In this document: in pieces, positions 37,891 to 51,562 of the stretch | Numbering within the stretch: the stretch's first letter is position 1 | Layout: each line of letters opens with the position of its first letter | NCBI GenBank assembly: GCA_021397835.1 | Contig: JAJFZO010000863.1 | Span: forward strand, 2,852,001 to 2,916,000 | Direction of reading: 5' to 3' | Length of the DNA stretch: 64,000 bases | Source: Moringa oleifera | Taxonomy: Eukaryota > Streptophyta > Magnoliopsida > Brassicales > Moringaceae | Notes under the pieces: model-generated | What the model was told of the DNA's origin: nothing | Databases searched by the model: none | Seen by the model: only the letters and a program-made list of their open reading frames with translations | Made by a program: the position numbers and the translations under genes

Positions 37891-38520
37891 AAAAAAAATC
37901 AAAACTCTTCTCGTTTTATTTTATTTTTTTAAGAAAGATTCTTCTCATTTTATTATATATTTGGAATATCTTTGTGCTCCTCTAACTAAACTTTTATTTT
38001 TATTTTTTTTTTAAAAGGAAATCTCATCAATCATAATCATCTTTTGTTGCAAGAATCAAATAGGGCAATGGGATTAGATTAATCTTTAGTGGGTAGGTCC
38101 ATCTTAATAAAACCAATCTTATCGTCATCTTCACTCCGACCACCAGAACACAACTTGTTGAGTATTGTCTCCTCCTCATATATATTCCATAATTTATGAA
38201 GATACTTTCAACATAAATACCGTTGCTTACTCTAAAACTTCCCATAATTAACTTTATTTCATATACTCGTTAATAAGTTAAAGTAATAGAATATATGAGA
38301 TTTTAGAGTTTTAACAATAAACTAATAAATGATTTATTTTGCCTAAAATTTTCACCCTCATAAGCTTTTAATTTATGTAAAAATAAATTGTAATTGTTTT
38401 ATTATCATTATATAATTTTTTTATAATAATTATGATATTTGTGAAATTCTTTCCGTAATTTGATTTTAAAATTTAAGAGTAAATATCTTATAAAACTTTG
38501 ATATTTATTTATATTACTAA

Positions 38521-38970
38521 TTAAATTTTTATATTTAAAAAATGATAAATCAAATCATAATCTATTAATTTGATGTAAATTAAACATTAACTCAAATGAT
38601 TATAAAAAATTAAAAGTATTTTCATTGTTAAATTATTTTAAAAATAATTTAGATAAATTATTCACTTTAATTCAGGTTTATCTATTAAATTTGAATAATT
38701 TTCGATATAAGATTTATATTTATGATTTTTAAAATTTTTTTAATAGTGTAAATTTTAAAAAATATATTTTTAATATTAAAAATTTTAAAATTTTTTGTAA
38801 CAGTGGCTTGAATATTTTTTATATTTGTAAAAAATTTTAAGTCAAAAATTTATCATATAAGATCTTTAATTTAAATATCTCAAAATTTTAAAATTTTTAT
38901 TAAAATTTAATTTAGATTAAATTGATAGATTAAAATTTAATTTATTACTTTTTAAACATGATAGTTTAAA
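38521..38970. repeat. AT-rich inverted-repeat family, copy A (clearest copy)
   Basis: About 450 bp. The left end holds TTTAAAAAATGATAAATCAA, then TAATCTATTAATTTGATGTA and TCAAATGATTATAAAAAATT; the right end read on the other strand holds TTTAAAAAGTAATAAATTAA, then TAATCTATCAATTTAATCTA. The arms are thus diverged inverted repeats of roughly 70-100 bp. No coding sequence inside. It looks like a non-autonomous DNA element. Confidence 0.55.
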
Positions 38971-41900
38971 AGTAATATAAGGTAAATATCAAAATTTAAA
39001 CTTAAAATTTACATATAAATTCATGCTCGCTTATCAAAAAGTTCAACCTCTCAAAATTTACTATATAATTAATTTATCAAAACATAAATAAATATATCCT
39101 ATGACGTTGAACATTATATAAATATATTTTATAATTTCAAGAAAAAAAAAGCCCACAACAACAATCTTCCAAAATTATATTCAATCCCATACCATATTAA
39201 TATATTTATTTATTATCTCTTATAATTAAAAAATATTAAATGATTTATGGTGCACCAAATATATAGGTAACTATAGGCAGAGTCATCTTAGTTGATTCTT
39301 CAACATAGTCCACGTGGGTACATTAATCCCATGCCCGACATGCTCCCAAGAAGTCCTTGCTAAAGGCTCGTGGATGACACATTCCATGTTCACATAATTT
39401 CAAAATTTATTATTATTTTTAATTAATTTATTATATATTATTTTTACTCCTTTGTGTTGACTAGGAGACACCAATGTGATGTTATTAGTTTTGATCAAGT
39501 TGGGCAAGTGGGTGCAAGAGATACACTCATCGAAACGGCTTCCAGCACGGTAGGTCTCGATGGATAGTTCCCATCTGGGTTGACAGGTGGTAGCTGATAT
39601 TTACCCATCAGACGCCCATTATCAACTGATTGGGGATAGATCATGGGCGATGAACCTTTCTGTGTAAAGTGGGACCAGACCGAGATGGGTCCCTCTTTTG
39701 CATGCTTGTTTCCTTTTAAAAAAACAAGATGGGTAAAAATTCTCCATTTACATGAGTGTGTGTAGAGCTGTTTGCAAAAAATTCAAATGATATTTTATGA
39801 TTTATAATATTAATATGAAAAATTAAAATAAATAAAATTTTTAGATAAATATTTAAAAAGTTTAAATTATATTTATTTTTTAGTTTACACTCCAAAATAT
39901 AGAAAAGAATAATTATATTTATGATTTCTTAATTTAGTTTAATTTAAATTATTTTAAAAATTAAAAATATTTGAATCAAAGATCTTACATCATGAATTTC
40001 TGCACAGATGTAAAGAAATAACTATAATAAAAAAGTTTCAATTTTTTTAGTATAAAAAATATTTTTTTAAAAAATTATTTCATAAAAAAAATTTATGAAT
40101 AAAAAATTATTTAAAATTTAAGAATGAATTTAAAATAAAATGTATAATTTATTTGAATCATTTTAAAATAATTTAATAATTAATTTATTAAATTAAATAT
40201 TATTATATCTTCAAAAACTTACCTATCATTCAGATAATGAACATTGTAAACCTTGGATTAATGGCATCATTAATTCCAAAATAATATATATACTCTAAGA
40301 AGTATTTATTTGGAAGAAAGCGAGTCGGTAAACAGTGACATCCTTAGTGCTCTTTGGCCTCCAACAAGGAAGTTACCAAATTTGTAATAATCATAATTTT
40401 ATTTGATTAATATATAATTGATTTGCTGATAAGCACATGATCAGTGCCCCAAACTCAAAATATCATTATTCAATTTTTTAAAAAATAAAAATAAAAAAAG
40501 AGAGAGAGGGAGAAGACAACTTGCCGACCTACTTGCCATACGCAAACATTTCATACTTCAATCATCCCAAAGTATGATTGAGCTTCCGAGGAATTTTGAT
40601 TTTTGATATTTTCTTTTTCATAAAGACAAAGTTAGTGGAGACTCGAGATTGGATCGCTATGTAGACAAATTAGAAAAATCTTCAATAGTAAAATAACTTT
40701 TAAATGATTTAAATTTAAAAAATAAAATTATGTGTAATTAGTTAATTTTCACTTGAAATCATATATATCATGGTAAGGAAAAAAAAGATGTTCTTCAAGA
40801 TTATCATTATTTTATTAAAAAATTATTATTATTTTTTATTATAATGATAATGTTTTATTTTTATAAAAAACAATAAAAATTTTAAACACTTCAACTGTAT
40901 AGAAACTTAAAAAAACCATTTCATAAAAATAAATAAATAATTAAATTTATATAATATTATAAAAAAATTTTATAAATATTTTAAATTACGTCTCAAGCAC
41001 CAACCAGAATTTATCTTAAGACATTTTAAAATTTAAAGTAAATACGAAGAGAAAAATATTTTTTAAAAATTTAAATAATATTTATCTTACATTTTCTTAG
41101 TGAATCAATAATTAATAAAAAATTCATTCATCTATTTTAGATCTTATAAATAAAAAAAAATCTTTAAAAAGATAAAAAATGAATGATGTATAATTGATCG
41201 AGCAATCAAACTTTAGACTAATGTAACATGAAAGTGAAATTTAGACGGGAAGTAAAATTCATCTATGAAAAGAATGAGCGGCTCATTTTCTTTTGCCCAC
41301 TTGCCATAAATTAACAACTATAGATTAGATCAAATATGATAGGTGGCAATCCGAGAATGGCGGGGCATAGGCAGCATATTTAGCCCCTAGATACATGTTA
41401 TAATCTGACTCAAATTAATCTATGGTGTGCACATGTGACAAAAATGAAAAATTTAATAAGAAGACATGGCTACGTGCATTGCATTTGGTGGAGATGAGTC
41501 AAACCAAACTTTGTTTTCCGTCTTAATCAAAAACCCTTTGCTTTACTCACCAACCATTACCACTACTTCCTTGCACTTCATCATTTAGTATTCCAACTTG
41601 CCAAATTTATGCTACAATTTGATTTTGATTGGTAATCTTGGCAATTATCGGAATTGAGAAACTGGGCTATCTAGAACATTCGATTTAAAGATCAGATTAA
41701 CGTCTTTAGGAGAGATTGTGAATGGATCAAGTGATTACGATAAGTTGATAAGATTGAAGGATTAGTATCTCATATTCATGAAATCTAGGATGTACCATAT
41801 GGGCAATTGAATAATGCTTTTGGGTTTTATGTTGAGTTTAATATATATAAGCTCTCTCATTCTTGCTTTTGCATGTTTTGGGCCTGTCTGAAATGAGTTT

Positions 41901-42737
41901 TCAGAAGCCCACTGCTACCTGATTGACCCAATTCTGATTTCACAAACAGGTGGGCCTGTGGTTCGCTGTGTTCAGTCCATCCAGAGTTGGGTTCTAAGTT
42001 AGATGAGTGGGCCTGTTGGATCCATGGATTACCACAACATTTCAGGTTCTCCCACATTGGGTTTCAAATTCTGTTATATTCACAGGTTCCAAATTCTTAA
42101 AAAAAAAAAAAAAAATTATGCCCAAGTAAGAACTTCAGAATTGAACCGACGCAATAATTTCGCTGAATTCGAATTGGGTTGAAATAATAGTGCCATGTAT
42201 CATAGTGTGAATGGTACAAATCAGACGCAGCTTCTTACTGATTGAGCTGGATTTGACCTACATGACGAATCCAGACAATTTTCAGTACCAATTGAACTGG
42301 AAAAAAGAGAAGGGAAAGCAAGTTGTTCATGAGCTGAGAGGTCCCAAAGGTGAATACAGCTACCCGTTACTGCGCTATCTTCTCCTTGACTGGCGCTTCA
42401 CACTCATCGTGCTCCATCTGCAGCAACACATTACTCCACTTCAAAAAAATAAAAATAAAAATAATCCTGAAACATGATCCCCGATTAGGTTCTTCGTCTT
42501 CTTAACACACAATTTAATTTCTGCAAAACATCACTGATTCTTCATCTTACAAGAAAACATACAAGAAAAGCTTTCGCTTTCTTTGCTCGCTAGGCATATT
42601 ATACACTGAAAAGCAACTCCACTCGCTTTCTGATATAGAAAACGCCAGCAACACATTCTCATCATAGATCTTAGAGATTATGGAGAGATAGCTTATAGTC
42701 CTATGACAAGGAGGGAAAATTTTCTGAACATCTTAGA
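38971..42737. other. Gene-free stretch between the ERF promoter side and the subtilase
   Basis: Mostly AT-rich, with another probable family fragment at about 39780-40200. An island of balanced composition at 39250-39720 and another at 41860-42110 (ending in a 17-base A run at 42100-42116) have no recognised gene. The last 200 bases before 42738 are likely subtilase 3' UTR. Confidence 0.4.
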
Positions 42738-45104
42738 TCACAGAGGCTGTTGCATTGTCACTACCAAGGGACTAGTGACAGTGTGCTTTCCGTCAGACCA
42801 GATTATAGAACCGCTCCTTACATTGGAGGCTCCGGGAGAGAGCTTCACAGCAGTAACTTGCACTCTAACCAGGAAGTTCAGTTTCTGCCCCACCCTTCTG
42901 AAGACAAGCTTCTGTGGCTCCACTGTAACTATGGCTCCACCAGGTGGTCTGATTGTCACATTGTATACTGATTTTGGGTCCCCAACGTTGGTTACACTCC
43001 GGATAAAGTGGGTTGACATCTTGTGCTTGCCATATTGTTGAAACACGGCAGACAGGGACGGGTAATTCAAGTTGCCAACATGGCCCGCTCTTTTAGCTCC
43101 TCTGCAATCTGCTCTCCTCCGCGTGATCACTTGAATGTTACTAATCGTGTAATTTGAGTTGCACAAGAAATCCACATAGTCATAGGAAGTTAAATCGTAG
43201 ATTAAGCCAGGATCCATAGCCTTTGTTGGGTGAACATGGCCAGAGCCGAAATCCATTACAGTGGAACTGTTGCCGGTGGACTCATCCAGCATAGTCTCCC
43301 CGCGATTATCGACCGTGTAAGCAGTTGTCATCAAGGCAGACCTTATGGCTGCAGGGCTCCATTCAGGGTGGGCTGCCTTTAACAACGCCGCGAGTCCTGA
43401 AACATGAGGACAAGCCATTGAGGTCCCTGACAGTATGTTAAACTCAGTTCTCCGTTTATCAGATAGAACCCCAGATGGACCGACTTTGTCAGGCCAAGCT
43501 GCCAGGATGTTCAATCCAGGAGCAATCACATCAGGCTTTAGAATCTCAGGGGTCTCAGGATTAGGTCCCCTGGCTGAAAACGATGCCACCACCGGAGCTG
43601 GCCGGACTCCTAGTCGGGTCCCCTTGAAAACAATGGTGGCAGTTGGGGGTGACCGTGATTTTGAAGCTACTGATATATACTTTCTGATCTCATCGCCAGC
43701 TGCTGCACCCACAGCAGTAGCAGGCAACACATGGCAATCTGCAACCAAACCCTCACCATCAAAAACCCCATTAGCCAAAATCATTCCAACCCCTCCAGCT
43801 TTCCTCACAATTTCACCTTTTGCCGCTCTTGAATTGATGCCTCTATCACACACCACGATTTTCCCTTTCACGAAATTGGGATCCAGAGAACCCTCTAAGC
43901 AGAGAGAAGAGGAATACCCATCACCACCCTCATTACCGGCGTAGACCACCGGGTACATTCGACCTGGGCTCAACCCTGGTCCACCGTAGAGACTGACACC
44001 AGGGACAATCTTGCCATTTCCAAGCTTCACGTCCGCTGGAAAATCCCTATCGATGGTCCCAGCACCAACCGTGGTCATCCATGGTGCAATGTTCGTCACT
44101 GTTAACCCACCGGGCCCTCCATTACCACCAGAAGCGGACACGAAAACCCCACGATCAATGGCACCATAGGCACCGATGGCGATGGCGTCCAAATTGTAGG
44201 GCACGACCACGCCACCGACACTCAAGGAAATAACATCGACCCCATCAGCCACAGCAGCGTCGAAAGCAGCGAGAATGTCGGAGTCGTAGCACCCGGAGTT
44301 CCAGCACACCTTGTATGCGGCAAGTCGAGCTTTTGGAGCCATCCCAGCGGCTACACCCCGGGCGTACCCAAGCGTTGAAGCAGGAAACACGTACCTGCCG
44401 GCGGCGATGGAAGCAGTGTGTGTCCCATGCCCGTCCGAATCTCGAGGTGACCTGTACTCGGACGTCTCGTTCATCTTGCCGTTAGTGGCCTCGTACCCAT
44501 TGCAGAAGAATCTCGCGCCTATTAGCTTTTTGTTGCAGGAAGTTAATGGGAAGTCTTTGGAGGTTGTGCATTGGCCTTTCCATTTTCCGGGTATGGGGCC
44601 CAAGTCGCGGTCGTTGAAGCTCTGCCTCTCCGGCCAGATACCCGTGTCGATGACTCCGATGACGAGATCCGACCCAAAGTCTGATTCTTTGAGGAGGCCG
44701 GCGCTGTCTGTGGTCTTCAGACCAAGAAACTCAGGAGAACGCGTGGTGTGCAGGTGCCGTACTTGCTCGGGGATGACGGCGATGATGTGGGGAAGTTCTT
44801 GGAGTTCCTGAGCTTCTTGTGCAGAAAGCCTCGCAGAGAAGCCATGAAAAACTGTGTCATACGTGTGAATAACGCGGTCCGTTGTGGTAGTGGTGGAAGT
44901 TAAGGACGACGATGAAGAGAGGGTCGTCCGGAGGGAGGCAAGAGAGGACTCGTACCAGTGCTTGTGAGTAGGAAAAACGGAAGGCTTCGCATCTTGTTGG
45001 ACTCTCACGATGAAAGTCAAGACCTTTTGGTCGTTGTTTGAAGAAGAAGAAGACGAAGAGAAACAAGAGAGTAAGGAAAGAAACCAGAAGAGAAGCACTG
45101 CCAT
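42738..45104 (-). CDS. SBT1.5: Subtilisin-like serine protease, SBT1.5-like
   Basis: Secreted serine endoprotease of the cell wall. A single intronless frame of 788 residues, as usual for the plant SBT1 group. Residues 1-20 are a signal peptide, followed by the inhibitor I9 propeptide (VLTFIVRVQQDAKPSVFPTH, HTYDTVFHGFSARL) ending near LHTTRSPEFLGL. The catalytic triad is present: Asp153 in VIDTGIW, His226 in DGHGTHTAS and Ser562 in GTSMACPHVSG, with the oxyanion Asn328 in GGNGGPG. A protease-associated (PA) insert lies between them (about 350-480), and a fibronectin III-like domain closes the protein (HFIRSVTNVGD, SPLVVTMQQPL). Length, the EQVRHLHTTRSPEFLGL region and the conserved C-terminus fit SBT1.5. 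It lies next to the group VII ERF gene, as in Arabidopsis. The substrate cannot be read from the sequence. Confidence 0.97.
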   Translation of the reverse strand: MAVLLFWFLSLLSCFSSSSSSSNNDQKVLTFIVRVQQDAKPSVFPTHKHWYESSLASLRTTLSSSSSLTSTTTTTDRVIHTYDTVFHGFSARLSAQEAQELQELPHIIAVIPEQVRHLHTTRSPEFLGLKTTDSAGLLKESDFGSDLVIGVIDTGIWPERQSFNDRDLGPIPGKWKGQCTTSKDFPLTSCNKKLIGARFFCNGYEATNGKMNETSEYRSPRDSDGHGTHTASIAAGRYVFPASTLGYARGVAAGMAPKARLAAYKVCWNSGCYDSDILAAFDAAVADGVDVISLSVGGVVVPYNLDAIAIGAYGAIDRGVFVSASGGNGGPGGLTVTNIAPWMTTVGAGTIDRDFPADVKLGNGKIVPGVSLYGGPGLSPGRMYPVVYAGNEGGDGYSSSLCLEGSLDPNFVKGKIVVCDRGINSRAAKGEIVRKAGGVGMILANGVFDGEGLVADCHVLPATAVGAAAGDEIRKYISVASKSRSPPTATIVFKGTRLGVRPAPVVASFSARGPNPETPEILKPDVIAPGLNILAAWPDKVGPSGVLSDKRRTEFNILSGTSMACPHVSGLAALLKAAHPEWSPAAIRSALMTTAYTVDNRGETMLDESTGNSSTVMDFGSGHVHPTKAMDPGLIYDLTSYDYVDFLCNSNYTISNIQVITRRRADCRGAKRAGHVGNLNYPSLSAVFQQYGKHKMSTHFIRSVTNVGDPKSVYNVTIRPPGGAIVTVEPQKLVFRRVGQKLNFLVRVQVTAVKLSPGASNVRSGSIIWSDGKHTVTSPLVVTMQQPL

Positions 45105-46348
45105 TTACAGCGAGAGAGAAATGGGTTCTGAATTTTGCTCTGTCACAAAGGACTGAGCTACTTTAAAAAGAGGGAAAGAGAGAGTGGTGGAGGTGGGGAG
45201 CGGAACAGAACAATATCTTGGACAGAAGTGTCCAATAGTGGGAGATTTGTACTACAGATTCCACAGCAAAGAGGAGTGCTATGCGAGAGAGGAGTGAAAG
45301 CGAGTGACCTCTAGGGAAGAAGATAATGGGTTGGGTTTATGGGTATCCGTCTTGGTGGACATTTGGAAGCAATCACTGTGGATTTCCTCTTGTTTTCCTA
45401 TGGCTTTTTCTTTTTCTTTTATTTTTTTTTCTAGGATTAGGAGAAAAAAGGACGATTTGGTAATTAAACAATTAATTTCTCCAATATTTAAATTAGTCTG
45501 TCTGACAGATTAATATATTCTTCATTTATTTTTATTTTTCCCTTTTTGAAAATGACAAAGTCTGTCAGATAAAAAAGAAAAAAGGGTTTTGTCACATATT
45601 GTAGCATGGAATGTCATGCATACCCTATGGTTTTTGAAAACTATGGGTTCATTTAATATAATCACTTTGTTTTAAACTATGAAATATTTTATTAATACAA
45701 ATTATAATAATTATTTAATGCATGGCAATAAATTAAAATGAATTGGTAAAAATATAGTTTGGCATATTTAATATTTTTATTAATAACAAAAAATCATTTT
45801 TTGAAAAAAAGAAATACACACGTGTAAAGATAATGAGAAACTTTGTTGATACAGACATGATCTGAAATGAACAACAGACAAGTAGACAATTATGGCAACA
45901 GAACGTGGGGACTCTGGTTAAAGGCAAAGTGACAATTTTCCTTCTCATTTTCTATTTACTGTTTGGGGGCCAGGAAAAGTAGGGTTAAGGGGTACCAATC
46001 AAAGATTTTGCTTTGTTGATGCCTTTTTTATAATATTAAAGGTTTATGCTTTTTGCGATCAGAGCTGTCCTTTTTAATTTCAAAGATTTTCTAGACTGTC
46101 CTTTGATTTCTTTTCTTAAGCAAGTTGTATGACTATCCTTAGGGTTATGACTTTATTGCTTCTTCTTCAAAGTGGAAAAGCTTACCCCTATTTTCACCCT
46201 CCATTAATAATTTTATTAATTTCATTATTTTTATATGACAATAATTTATTTTATATTATTATTTAAAAAATATAAGCATGTAATAGATAATTAAATGAAT
46301 ATGATAAAAATTAGATAAAATTTTTATATTTATTTTATATTACAAATC
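45105..46348. other. Subtilase promoter side and intergenic DNA
   Basis: The first few hundred bases upstream of the start contain GA-rich runs likely to be the leader. No gene recognised; 45304-45513 and 45733-45948 are short open frames in AT-rich DNA. Confidence 0.4.
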
Positions 46349-46790
46349 AAAATTTTAGTTTAAAAAATAATAAATTAAATTTTAATCTATTAATTTGGTT
46401 TAAGTTAAACCTTATCAAAAAATTAAAGATATTCAAACGAAAGATCTTATATAAAAAATTTTGATTTAAAAATTTTTATGGATATAAAAAATTATTTAAG
46501 TTATTATAATTAAAATTTTTAAAATTTTTGAATATTAAAAATATATATTTTTTAAATTTATACTACTAAAATTTTAAATTTTTTATGAAAAAATATATTT
46601 TGTAGCAAAAATTAGTTAAATTTAAGAGATGAATCTGAAATGGAGTAATTAATTTATTTGAATTATTTGATATATTTTCATAATAAAAATATTTTTAATT
46701 TTTAATAATTATTTAAGTTTGGATCTAATTTGAACTAAATTGATAAATCAAAATTTGATTTATCATTTTTTAAACACGAAGATTTATTTA
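46349..46790. repeat. AT-rich inverted-repeat family, copy C
   Basis: Left end TTTAAAAAATAATAAATTAA followed by TAATCTATTAATTTGG; right end on the other strand TTTAAAAAATGATAAATCAA followed by TGATTTATCAATTTAG. The inside has GATCTTATATAAAAAATTTT and GAGATGAATCTGAAATGG, also seen in variant form in other copies. A further diverged fragment follows at about 46860-47280. Confidence 0.55.
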
Positions 46791-48399
46791 ATAACATGAG
46801 CTTTTTACCCAAAAAAATTTAAACTATATATTTTTTATCTTATATTTTAGATATCAATTATACCAATTATACATATTTCAATTTAATTCAATTTAGATAT
46901 GATGAAAAAATTTAAGGTCTAAGATATTTAAATTAAAAATATTATATAGTAAATTTTGACTATAATTTTTTATATAAATAAATATTCAACTTATCACTGT
47001 AAATTTTTTTATAATTTTTAGTGGTAAAAATATATATGTTAAAAAATTTATATTACTGAAATTTTAAAAAATGAATAAAAATAATTTGTAAGTGAAAAAT
47101 TATTTAAGTTCAAAGATTATGAAGTATAGAATTTGTCTCAATTATTTTTTAGATATTTTTAATAAGTAAAATATTTTTAATTTTTTATGATTATTGAATC
47201 AATTATATGTAATATAAAATAAATTAAAAAATTAAGTGTATAATTGATGTATTAAAATTTAGATTAAAAATAACTTTAATTTAATATATTTACCTTAAGT
47301 AATTCAAATAAAAATATGCAATAAATTGCAATAATAACAATTTTTTAATTTTTCAAAAACATCACACAAATTATATTTTCTATTCGCTTTTAAGCTACCA
47401 AGAAACCTATTAATTACCACAAAAAAAAGGAAATAAAAAAGAAAAAAGAAAAAACAAGTGGAACACGGACTGAAATGGGTCTCTATCTTTCTCATACATA
47501 CATAATTAATTAATTAGAGATATTTTAGAAAATAATACTTAGACATTTATTATAAGATTATATTTGAAATAACAATATTATGGTTTTAATATTAATTAGT
47601 CATATTATTATATTGTTTTCCTATTACTTTAAGGGCAAAATTCTTTGTGATCTCAAAATTGGTGCATAAATTAATTAATTGACGAAATAATGATTTTGAG
47701 TATTACCAAAAAAATAAAATAAATCAGAATGTGAATTTGAATAGGACAAAAATGTAAAAAATAAAAACATAAGAATATGCATGTTTTGTCACCTAATATT
47801 CTGTATCTTTAGACATTGGTTTTTGGTTAGAAGAATAATTCCAAGTTCATGTGAGCCAGAGAACCTAACCTAATTCACTATCCAGAATGTGAACCCTTTG
47901 GAATCAATTAATTTAATATTATATATATATATGTAGCTCTAATTCCAGTGAGCATCAAATAGAAATTCCTTTATTACATTTTTCATTTTCCTCCTAACCA
48001 AACACCAAAACAGGCAAAAGTTGATGAAAGTTTCAGACCATTAATGCCAGATCTTCATGCTCACAGCAATTTATGTAAGAATTAATGCATACCTTCAATT
48101 TTGGAAATTAACATTTATGAAATTAAATTTCAACTGCATGAGGGGGTTAGGTATTTTGATTACAGATTAACCTAATTTTTTTAAAATATTGATCTTATCT
48201 AAGTTTAAAGCAACATTTGAGATGATAATTAACATATATTAGAAAGATGAGTCTGTAGACTGAAATTTGGACATGAAGCAAAGTTGTAAAGGAGAGGGAC
48301 CAGCTGAGTTCGACAAAGGTAATGCTGCGCATGGCCGGGACAGTTGTCTGAAACCTCTTTGTGATCATCATGTCCATTTTAGAAGAGGAAAGGAATTGC

Positions 48400-48429
48400 A
48401 GAGAGAGGGAGAGAGAGAGAGAGAGAGAG
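48400..48429. repeat. (GA)n microsatellite
   Basis: About 13 GA units with one interruption. It is complementary to the CT run at 48738-48760, about 310 bases away. Confidence 0.95.
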
Positions 48430-48737
48430 CTCCATGATTTCTATTCTTTTCATTTTGGGGTACGTAGTAAGTAAGAGGGGTCCATGATTTGAACATAAAG
48501 ATATAAATTACAATCAACTCATCATTTTCTTCGAATCAATTCATCAGCTGGTGATTGACCTTCCCTCCCATATATATTGGTGAGGTCTCTTTTGGTTCTT
48601 TACTTTACTTTGAGTCTGCAACATAATACAGGATGGATCTCAACTAAACAAATGCCCTGTGGGGTCTCTTGGACAAGACAAACTTTCTGGTTCAGAACTT
48701 TGAATTTTAAACGCATCAAGCCAAATTGCCACCATTT

Positions 48738-48760
48738 TCTCTCTCTCTCTCTCTCTCTCT
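48738..48760. repeat. (CT)n microsatellite
   Basis: About 11 CT units; pairs with the GA run at 48400-48429 if both are in one transcript. Confidence 0.95.
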
Positions 48761-51562
48761 GGCCATGAAAAGGGCACAGTGAAAAGTAACCCATCTAGCT
48801 AGGGTTTTACTTTTATTTGCAGTGATATAAGGGTTCAAACGAGAACCCAAATGATTTATGTGTTTGCATGCAAAGTGATTAGAAGGAAAACAAAGAGAAA
48901 AAAGGAAGAAAAAGAAAGGAAAACTTAACAAGAGAGAAAAACAATAGAGGGCATGAACAAGCAAATGGGACAGGAGACCCCATGCCACTGTTAAAGGAAG
49001 AAGAGAGTGGGGTTCTTCCAGTTCACATGCATTTATTGGGAGTCTCATTATGATCAGTAGAAAAGCATGGGCCTTCTTGGCTTTGATTTTGAAACAAATC
49101 AAAGGTATTTTTAATTCTCTTTGTCAAGCTTTCTTTCTTTCTTTCTTTTTCTCTTTATTTTTACCATATGTCATGTTCTTATTTCTTGACTTTTCGAAGA
49201 GGAAACCTCGATTTAGACAAACTAAACGCGTTTGAGAAGAAATGGGATTAGTCAAGAAGATTCATGCATTTTCAATCTTCATGTATAATGACCCGAAAGG
49301 CCTTCAATTATTAACTTGTTAATCACCTAATTTGTTAACTTTCGGCTAAAGAAGAACACTACATATGATCATTGAATGGCAGATAGGGTATGTGTATAGT
49401 TTTAGGATTAATTTGCTATCTTCTTTATAGTATTTAATTAAGAGGTTAATATACCTGTTTTGAATATGTTTTTAATGACCCATGCATCATCCGATAATAT
49501 TTAAAGCATGCAATAATGAGTTTGGTTTTCAAATTTGCAAACTTTGGGCCTAAAAGCCCTTTATTAAGCATATATATGAAGTGCAAAATGATTAAGCTTT
49601 ATCTAGAACTAGAAGAGCATCTAATCATGACCTAAGTAGTTTAGCATAGTAGATTAATAATACGCTTAGCAAGATCAGTCTTCACTTTTCCCTAATTTTT
49701 TAAAGGGATTTTAGTGCGTAAAAAACAATTAAGTGATTGAAAATTGAAAAGGGTATTTCGTATGGACCCAAATATGAGTGGATAATCAATAGTCAAAGGT
49801 AAGATGAATTTGAAATTGCAACAAAAAGGAAATATTGGGAAAACATTGGTGACCCATGTGTTGCTTCTCCTCTTTATATGTATGTCCTTACACGCAGGAA
49901 GATAGATTTTTAATGTTCTTTTTTTCCCCCTAATGGAGAATCACCCTCCGTTAATTTAAATTGCTGAATTTTTTAATAGAAAAATATGATATTTTTATAA
50001 TTTATTATGTTGATACAAAGAAAAAATACACAAAAATCCTAATCCTTCTTTACTTGCATATGGATACCCTCTCCATGCATAGAAGACAAATTGAACTATC
50101 ATGTTTGTCCAATTAGATCATAGAGGAATAAATAACACATGGGTTTGATTAATCCCAACTTAAAAACCCAATTAAAGAAGTGATTAATTATAAAATTTGG
50201 GACTTAATGACCCATCAAAATGCCCTTTCATGCTGGACTGATTAGCCCAAGATCTAGCAACAAGGCTAACTTCAATCCCCACATATTTTGGCAATACAGT
50301 CATTGCTGCTTGTGCCCTCTGTTGAGCCATTTTGCATTGTAGCAGAGGACTCTACCAAGGCCACTTGGAGCTATAACTCTTGTGCATACCTCTCTCATTT
50401 AATAGATAATATTACAATAAAATGGATTTTTTTTATTTAAAATAAAAAAAATTTCTTTTATGATCATAAAAGCATCATTTTAAATAGTGACGTTAGAGAT
50501 CTTGATAAAAATATGATGTTTCATGGAAGTCTGAGAAGAAAAACTCATCAACAAAGGGAAGAGAGTTAAGAGTTTGATTTAAAAGTTTTCTAGCTCTCAG
50601 AAGTTATCATCACAAGCTTGTAAACACTTGAGAATTTTAAAGTCTTTTACCCTTTATTTTTTATTTTTTTTTTGTTGGAGTAGCTCAATCAGACAAGAAC
50701 TGGTAATTAATAATTGTATGGTCTGAATGCTGAGAAGAACTTGTATATGATCACTTAACAATAAGAATATATAAATGGTAATTAGATGAAGTCATGAGTA
50801 TCTAAATCCAGAACACCCAAGTACTTCCATAAAATATAGTGAAAAATTGGACTTTCCCTAAGCAAAAGAATCATAGGAGATAGTTTGCCTTTCATCATTG
50901 TGAGGGCCAAGACAAACAATACAGACTACATCAGCAAATTCTTAAGAAATTTAGGTGGAAAACTATTAAATTTCACCATGAAATGCTGCTAACTTGGTGT
51001 ATTTCCATTGGTTTGGTTTATAAACTATGGTAGGTGGGTGTGTTAATTATCCCAACAAAATAATTTCCACAATCACTACGTAAGCCAAAATAATCACCGA
51101 CAGAAATTCATAGCAACATCTGAATTTGTTGCCGGCCCTGAAATAATTAATTAATTATCTTGATTAAATTTCCTTATATATAAAAATAATGCTTAATTGT
51201 TCAAGAATCAAGATTAAGCTTTTCTGTCTGTTCCCTCTCCATACAAGGAGGAGAATATATATGCCTTGCCTAACTATTAACAGATGTGATTAAAAAGGAA
51301 AAGCATAAGAAAATCCTTCTCACATTAGGGTTTGATTCCCACAATTTCTCTTGCATTGCCCTTCAGTACTTTCTCCATACATGATAATGTTTACATTCAG
51401 GCAGGATATAGACACGGCAGCTGAATGCCTACTGTCTCTTGCAGCGAATATAAAAGATTTCACTTCATAAACTATTATTAAATCCAAGCCTGTATGATAA
51501 TCAAGCTAATAAGTATATAAAAGAGCCAGATAAGCTTTGTGGGCAGATGCAACTGAGTAAGG

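Larger units (their letters stand above)
46791..51562. other. Gene-free stretch between subtilase and RBR genes
   Basis: About 4.8 kb. AT-rich to about 47800, then more balanced. The part 48190-49250 has a (GA)n run, a (CT)n run and several short open frames, none recognised. I checked by eye for common plant microRNA sequences and found none. The remainder to 51562 shows nothing I can name, apart from the likely RBR 3' UTR at its end. Confidence 0.4.

Noticed and set aside
40574..40590. TGATTGAGC resembling the start of miR171
   Set aside because: Only nine bases match and no hairpin is seen.
42060..42120. A-tailed sequence as a possible SINE end
   Set aside because: No pol III boxes and no target duplication flanking the A run could be found.
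43435..44811. Long plus-strand open frames opposite the subtilase
   Set aside because: They are mirror frames of the subtilase coding sequence.
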